Below, in pieces: positions 61,195 through 64,000 of a stretch of DNA of 64,000 bases (positions are counted from its first letter, which is position 1; every line of letters starts with the position of its first letter). The notes beneath the pieces were generated by a model. It saw only the letters and a program-made list of their open reading frames with translations. It ran no database searches and was not told the origin of the DNA. The stretch spans positions 558,001-622,000 of the forward strand of contig NZ_JASGKT010000002.1 of NCBI RefSeq assembly GCF_047600445.1, read 5' to 3'. The translations under genes were made by a program, and so were the position numbers. The stretch comes from Piscinibacter sp047600445 (GTDB taxonomy: Bacteria; Pseudomonadota; Gammaproteobacteria; Burkholderiales; Burkholderiaceae_C).

Positions 61195-62939
61195 CGATCA
61201 GCTACCGCGTCGACGCCGCGGACGTCCACGCGCACCAGTTCCACGTCACGCTGCGCGTGCCGCGCCCGGCCGCCGCGCAGCGCCTCAGCCTACCGGTGTG
61301 GATTCCGGGCAGCTACCTGGTGCGCGAGTTCGCGCGCCACCTCAGCGACCTGCGCGCCGAGCAGGGCGGCCGGCCCGTGGCGCTGGAGCAGCTCGACAAG
61401 ACCACCTGGCTGGCGCGCTGCGCCGGGCGCGGCGAGCTGACCGTCAGCGCGCGCGTCCATGCCTTCGACACCTCGGTGCGCTGCGCCTTCCTCGACGCGC
61501 AGCGCGGCTTCTTCAACGGCACCGGGCTGTGCCTGCGCGTCGAAGGGCGCGAGGCCGAGCCGCACCGTGTGCAGGTCGGCGCGCTGCCGCGCGGCTGGCA
61601 GGTGGCGACGGCGATGCGCGCGCTGAAGGTCGATGCCAACGGCCGCGGTACCTACGAGGCGGCCGACTACGACGAACTGGTCGACCACCCCTTCGAACTC
61701 GGCCGCTTCTGGCGCGGCGCGTTCCGCGCGCACGGCGTGCCGCACGAGTTCGTCGTCGCCGGCGCGCTGCCCGACTTCGACGGCGAACGCCTGCTGGCCG
61801 ACGCGCGCCGCATCTGCGAGGCGCAGATCGCCTTCTGGCACGGCGCGCGCAAGCCCCGGGCGCCGTTCGACCGCTACGTGTTCCTGCTCAACACCGCCGA
61901 AGACGGCCACGGCGGACTCGAACACCGCGCCAGCACCGCCTTGCTGACGGCGCGCCGCAACCTGCCGCAGCTCGGCCGCGCCGAGGCGAGCGAGGGCTAC
62001 GTCGAACTGCTCGGCCTGATCAGCCACGAGTACTTCCACACCTGGAACGTCAAGCGGCTGCGCCCGGCGGAGTTCGCGCGCTACGACTACACGCGGGAGA
62101 ACTACACGCGGCTGCTGTGGTTCTTCGAGGGCTTCACCTCGTACTACGACGACCTGATCCTGCGCCGCTGCGGCCTGATCGACACGCCGCGCTACCTCAG
62201 GCTGCTCGCGCGCACCGTCGGCAGCGTCGCCGCCGTGCCCGGGCGCGAGGCGCAGAGCGTGGCCGAGGCGAGCTTCGATGCCTGGGTGAAGTTCTACCGC
62301 CCCGACGAGAACACGCCCAACGCCACCATCAGCTACTACGCCAAGGGCGCGCTGGTGGCGCTGGCGCTCGACCTTTCGCTGCGCCGCGACGGCAGCTCGC
62401 TCGACGCGGTGATGCGCGCGCTGTGGAACGCCAGCGGCGGCGGGCCCATAGGCGAAGCCGACATCGCCGCCGCCTTGCAGGGCTGCGCCGGCCGCTCGTA
62501 TGCGAGGGAACTGGCCGAGTGGGTGCACGGCCGCGCCGAGCTGCCGCTGAAGGGCCTGCTGCACGGCGCCGGCATCGCGTGGCAGGCGCAGCCGGCCACG
62601 CTGGCGCAGCGCGTCGGCCTGCGCGTGGCCGAGAGCGCGCTGACCGGCGTCAAGGCGACGCACGTGCTGCGCGGCGGCGCGGCCGAGGCGGCCGGCGTCG
62701 CGCCCGGCGACGAGGTCCTCGCCGTGGCCGGCTGGCGCATCCGCCGCCTCGACGACGCGCTGCGCCTGATGAGGCCGGGGCAGGGCAGCGAGTGGCTGCT
62801 GGCGCGCGACCAGCGCGTGCTGGCGGTGCGCGTGGTGCTGCCGCGCGATGCCGGCATCGGCGCGCCGGTGCAACTGGCCGCCGACGCGAAGCCGGCCCCC
62901 GCCGCGCAGGCGCTGCGCGAGGCATGGCTGGGCCGCTGA
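61191..62939 (+). CDS. M61-family metallopeptidase with PDZ domain
   Basis: 582 residues from a GTG overlapping the dsbC stop. The zinc site is LISHEYFHTWNVKRLRP with His279, Glu280 and His283; the third ligand Glu is expected in LLWFFEGFTSYYDD. DGHGGLEHRASTALL is the glycyl-aminopeptidase block. A PDZ domain lies near residues 475-555 (RGGAAEAAGVAPGDEVLAVA). No signal peptide is visible, so the enzyme is probably cytoplasmic despite the dsbC link. Family members release N-terminal Gly or Ala. It overlaps the next gene by 16 bases. Confidence 0.93.
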   Translation: MTISYRVDAADVHAHQFHVTLRVPRPAAAQRLSLPVWIPGSYLVREFARHLSDLRAEQGGRPVALEQLDKTTWLARCAGRGELTVSARVHAFDTSVRCAFLDAQRGFFNGTGLCLRVEGREAEPHRVQVGALPRGWQVATAMRALKVDANGRGTYEAADYDELVDHPFELGRFWRGAFRAHGVPHEFVVAGALPDFDGERLLADARRICEAQIAFWHGARKPRAPFDRYVFLLNTAEDGHGGLEHRASTALLTARRNLPQLGRAEASEGYVELLGLISHEYFHTWNVKRLRPAEFARYDYTRENYTRLLWFFEGFTSYYDDLILRRCGLIDTPRYLRLLARTVGSVAAVPGREAQSVAEASFDAWVKFYRPDENTPNATISYYAKGALVALALDLSLRRDGSSLDAVMRALWNASGGGPIGEADIAAALQGCAGRSYARELAEWVHGRAELPLKGLLHGAGIAWQAQPATLAQRVGLRVAESALTGVKATHVLRGGAAEAAGVAPGDEVLAVAGWRIRRLDDALRLMRPGQGSEWLLARDQRVLAVRVVLPRDAGIGAPVQLAADAKPAPAAQALREAWLGR

Positions 62940-64000
62940 GCCGCGCCGCCTTCACGCCGCGACGACGCCTCGCCTTCGCCGCGCTCACGGCCGCCGTGCT
63001 CGCGCTGCATGCGTGGTTGGCCGCCGCGCTGCGCGACCGGCTCGGCGACATCGCGCAGCGCGCGGCGATGCCGGCGCGCATCGAAGTGGCCTACGTGCGC
63101 GAGCTGGAGCCGGCCGCGCCGCCGGCGGTCGCACCACCTCCACCGCAGCAGCCGCCGCCGACGCCGCGCCGCGCGCGGCCACCGGCGCCGGCCCCGAGCG
63201 CGGCCTCGGCGCCCGAGCCGGTGGACAGCGGGTCCGGAACGGGCTCGCAGGAACCGCCGCCGCCGCCCGAGCCTGAACCCGAGCCAGAACCCGACACGCC
63301 GCCGCCCGCCGCTGAAACACCCTTACTGGCCGTCGCCGAACCCGCCAGCGCGGCGGCCTCGGCCCCCGAACCCTTCGCCTGGCCGGCCGCCACGCGCCTG
63401 AGCTACAAACTGAGCGGCAACGTGCGCGGCGAGGTGCATGGCGATGCGCAGGTGGAATGGATCCGCCAGGGCGAGCGCTACCAGGTGCACCTCGACGTGA
63501 CCGTGGGCCTGCCCGTCGCGCCCCTGCTGTCGCGCCGCATGAGCAGCGACGGCGAGCTGACCGGCGAGGGCCTGTTCCCGCGCCGCTACGACGAGGACAC
63601 CAAGATGATGTTCCGCGACCGCCGCCGCGTGACCCTGCTGCTGGAGCCCGAGACCATCGTGATGCCCGACGGCCGGCGCCTGCGCCGCCAGGCCGGCGTG
63701 CAGGACACCGCCAGCCAGTTCGTGCAGATGAGCTGGCTGTTCAGCACCCGGCCGGCGCTGCTGCGCACCGGCAACACGGTCGACTTCGCGCTCGCGCTGC
63801 CCAGGAGCGTCGACCGCTGGGTCTACGACGTGCTCGGCGAGGAGCCGGTGGCCACGCCCTTCGGCGCCGTCGAGGCCTTCCACCTCAAGCCGCGGCGCGT
63901 GTCGCGCCCGGGCGGCGAACTGGTGGCCGAGATCTGGTTCGCGCCGGCGCTGCGCTACCTGCCCGCGCGCATCCGCATCGAGCAGGACGGCGAGACCTTC
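62924..64000 (+). CDS. DUF3108 protein with TonB-like proline-rich N-terminus (3' end cut by window)
   Basis: 359 codons are visible and no stop is reached. The ATG lies 16 bases before the end of the M61 gene. RRRLAFAALTAAVLALHAWL is a membrane anchor. A Pro/Glu/Ala-rich stretch follows (about 60-150, with PPPPPEPEPEPEPD), like the periplasm-spanning arm of TonB. From about 155 a DUF3108 domain starts: TRLSYKLSGNVRGEVHGDAQ, YRVHLDVTVGLP-like strands and EDTKMMFRDRRRVTLLLEPE. DUF3108 proteins are periplasmic and of unknown function. The remainder of the gene lies right of the window. Confidence 0.85.
   Translation, partial: MAGPLSRAAFTPRRRLAFAALTAAVLALHAWLAAALRDRLGDIAQRAAMPARIEVAYVRELEPAAPPAVAPPPPQQPPPTPRRARPPAPAPSAASAPEPVDSGSGTGSQEPPPPPEPEPEPEPDTPPPAAETPLLAVAEPASAAASAPEPFAWPAATRLSYKLSGNVRGEVHGDAQVEWIRQGERYQVHLDVTVGLPVAPLLSRRMSSDGELTGEGLFPRRYDEDTKMMFRDRRRVTLLLEPETIVMPDGRRLRRQAGVQDTASQFVQMSWLFSTRPALLRTGNTVDFALALPRSVDRWVYDVLGEEPVATPFGAVEAFHLKPRRVSRPGGELVAEIWFAPALRYLPARIRIEQDGETF

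Noticed and set aside
63220..63300. Short GAACCx/GAGCCx tandem pattern as a regulatory repeat
   Set aside because: It lies in frame inside the proline-rich arm of the DUF3108 gene and is explained by the Pro-Glu codon run.

Overview
The window is a contiguous, very GC-rich chromosomal segment of a betaproteobacterium, most likely a Burkholderiales member of the Rubrivivax/Leptothrix/Methylibium type. The evidence is gene content and order: ftsZ-lpxC, thiD-hemL-mpl, rubredoxin-pilGHIJ-chpA, algH-ruvX-pyrR-pyrB-pyrC', secB-gpsA, a Bug-family periplasmic binding protein, and the aa3-oxidase cluster coxB-ctaD-ctaG-ctaE-SURF1-ctaA-ctaB-sco. I saw no rRNA, tRNA, CRISPR array, insertion sequence or prophage. 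Coding density is high, with many 4-bp ATGA/GTGA overlaps, and no gene-free stretch exceeds about 200 bases.

Layout: 1-2.2 kb holds the end of the division/cell-wall cluster (ftsZ 3' part, lpxC, two tiny membrane proteins). 2.2-5 kb has a YqiA-like esterase, a phosphofructokinase with mixed donor-specificity residues and a membrane-anchored pseudokinase. 5.1-8.8 kb is a minus-strand mpl/hemL/thiD group. 8.9-20 kb is the Pil-Chp chemosensory operon for twitching motility, preceded by a 57-residue rubredoxin and followed by a GGDEF diguanylate cyclase. 20-26 kb has a photolyase, then algH-ruvX-pyrR-pyrB-pyrC' and an acyltransferase; the PyrC protein lacks its metal ligands. 26.2-28.7 kb pairs an archaeal-type nucleoside (AMP) phosphorylase with an archaeal-class PRPP synthetase. 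28.7-34.9 kb holds gpmA, a rhodanese, glutaredoxin, secB, gpsA, a tricarboxylate-type binding protein, trmL, comF and a BioC-like methyltransferase.

34.9-44.3 kb is a complete cytochrome c oxidase biogenesis locus: subunits I-III, copper insertion (CtaG, Sco), SURF1, haem O and haem A synthesis, and small membrane proteins; a clear intrinsic terminator follows subunit III. 44.3-52 kb is a minus-strand series phaC - MASE1/CHASE hybrid kinase - rpoH - CorA-like transporter. The rpoH promoter is embedded in a perfect CIRCE (HrcA) operator and the corA-like gene carries a frameshift. 52-64 kb has a phospholipase-D-type cardiolipin synthase, a short insert of less GC-rich genes (NTF2-like, GNAT), ychF, a MOSC protein, an AsmA protein, a UbiH-type hydroxylase, dsbC, an M61 peptidase with a PDZ domain, and a DUF3108 protein cut by the window end.

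The strongest candidates for new biology are the CIRCE-controlled rpoH, the archaeal-type AMP phosphorylase/PRPP synthetase pair, the phosphofructokinase with hybrid specificity residues beside a degenerate pseudokinase, and several genes whose -10 element lies 7-8 bases before the start codon, suggesting leaderless mRNAs. All functional calls rest on motif recognition by eye; no database search was run.
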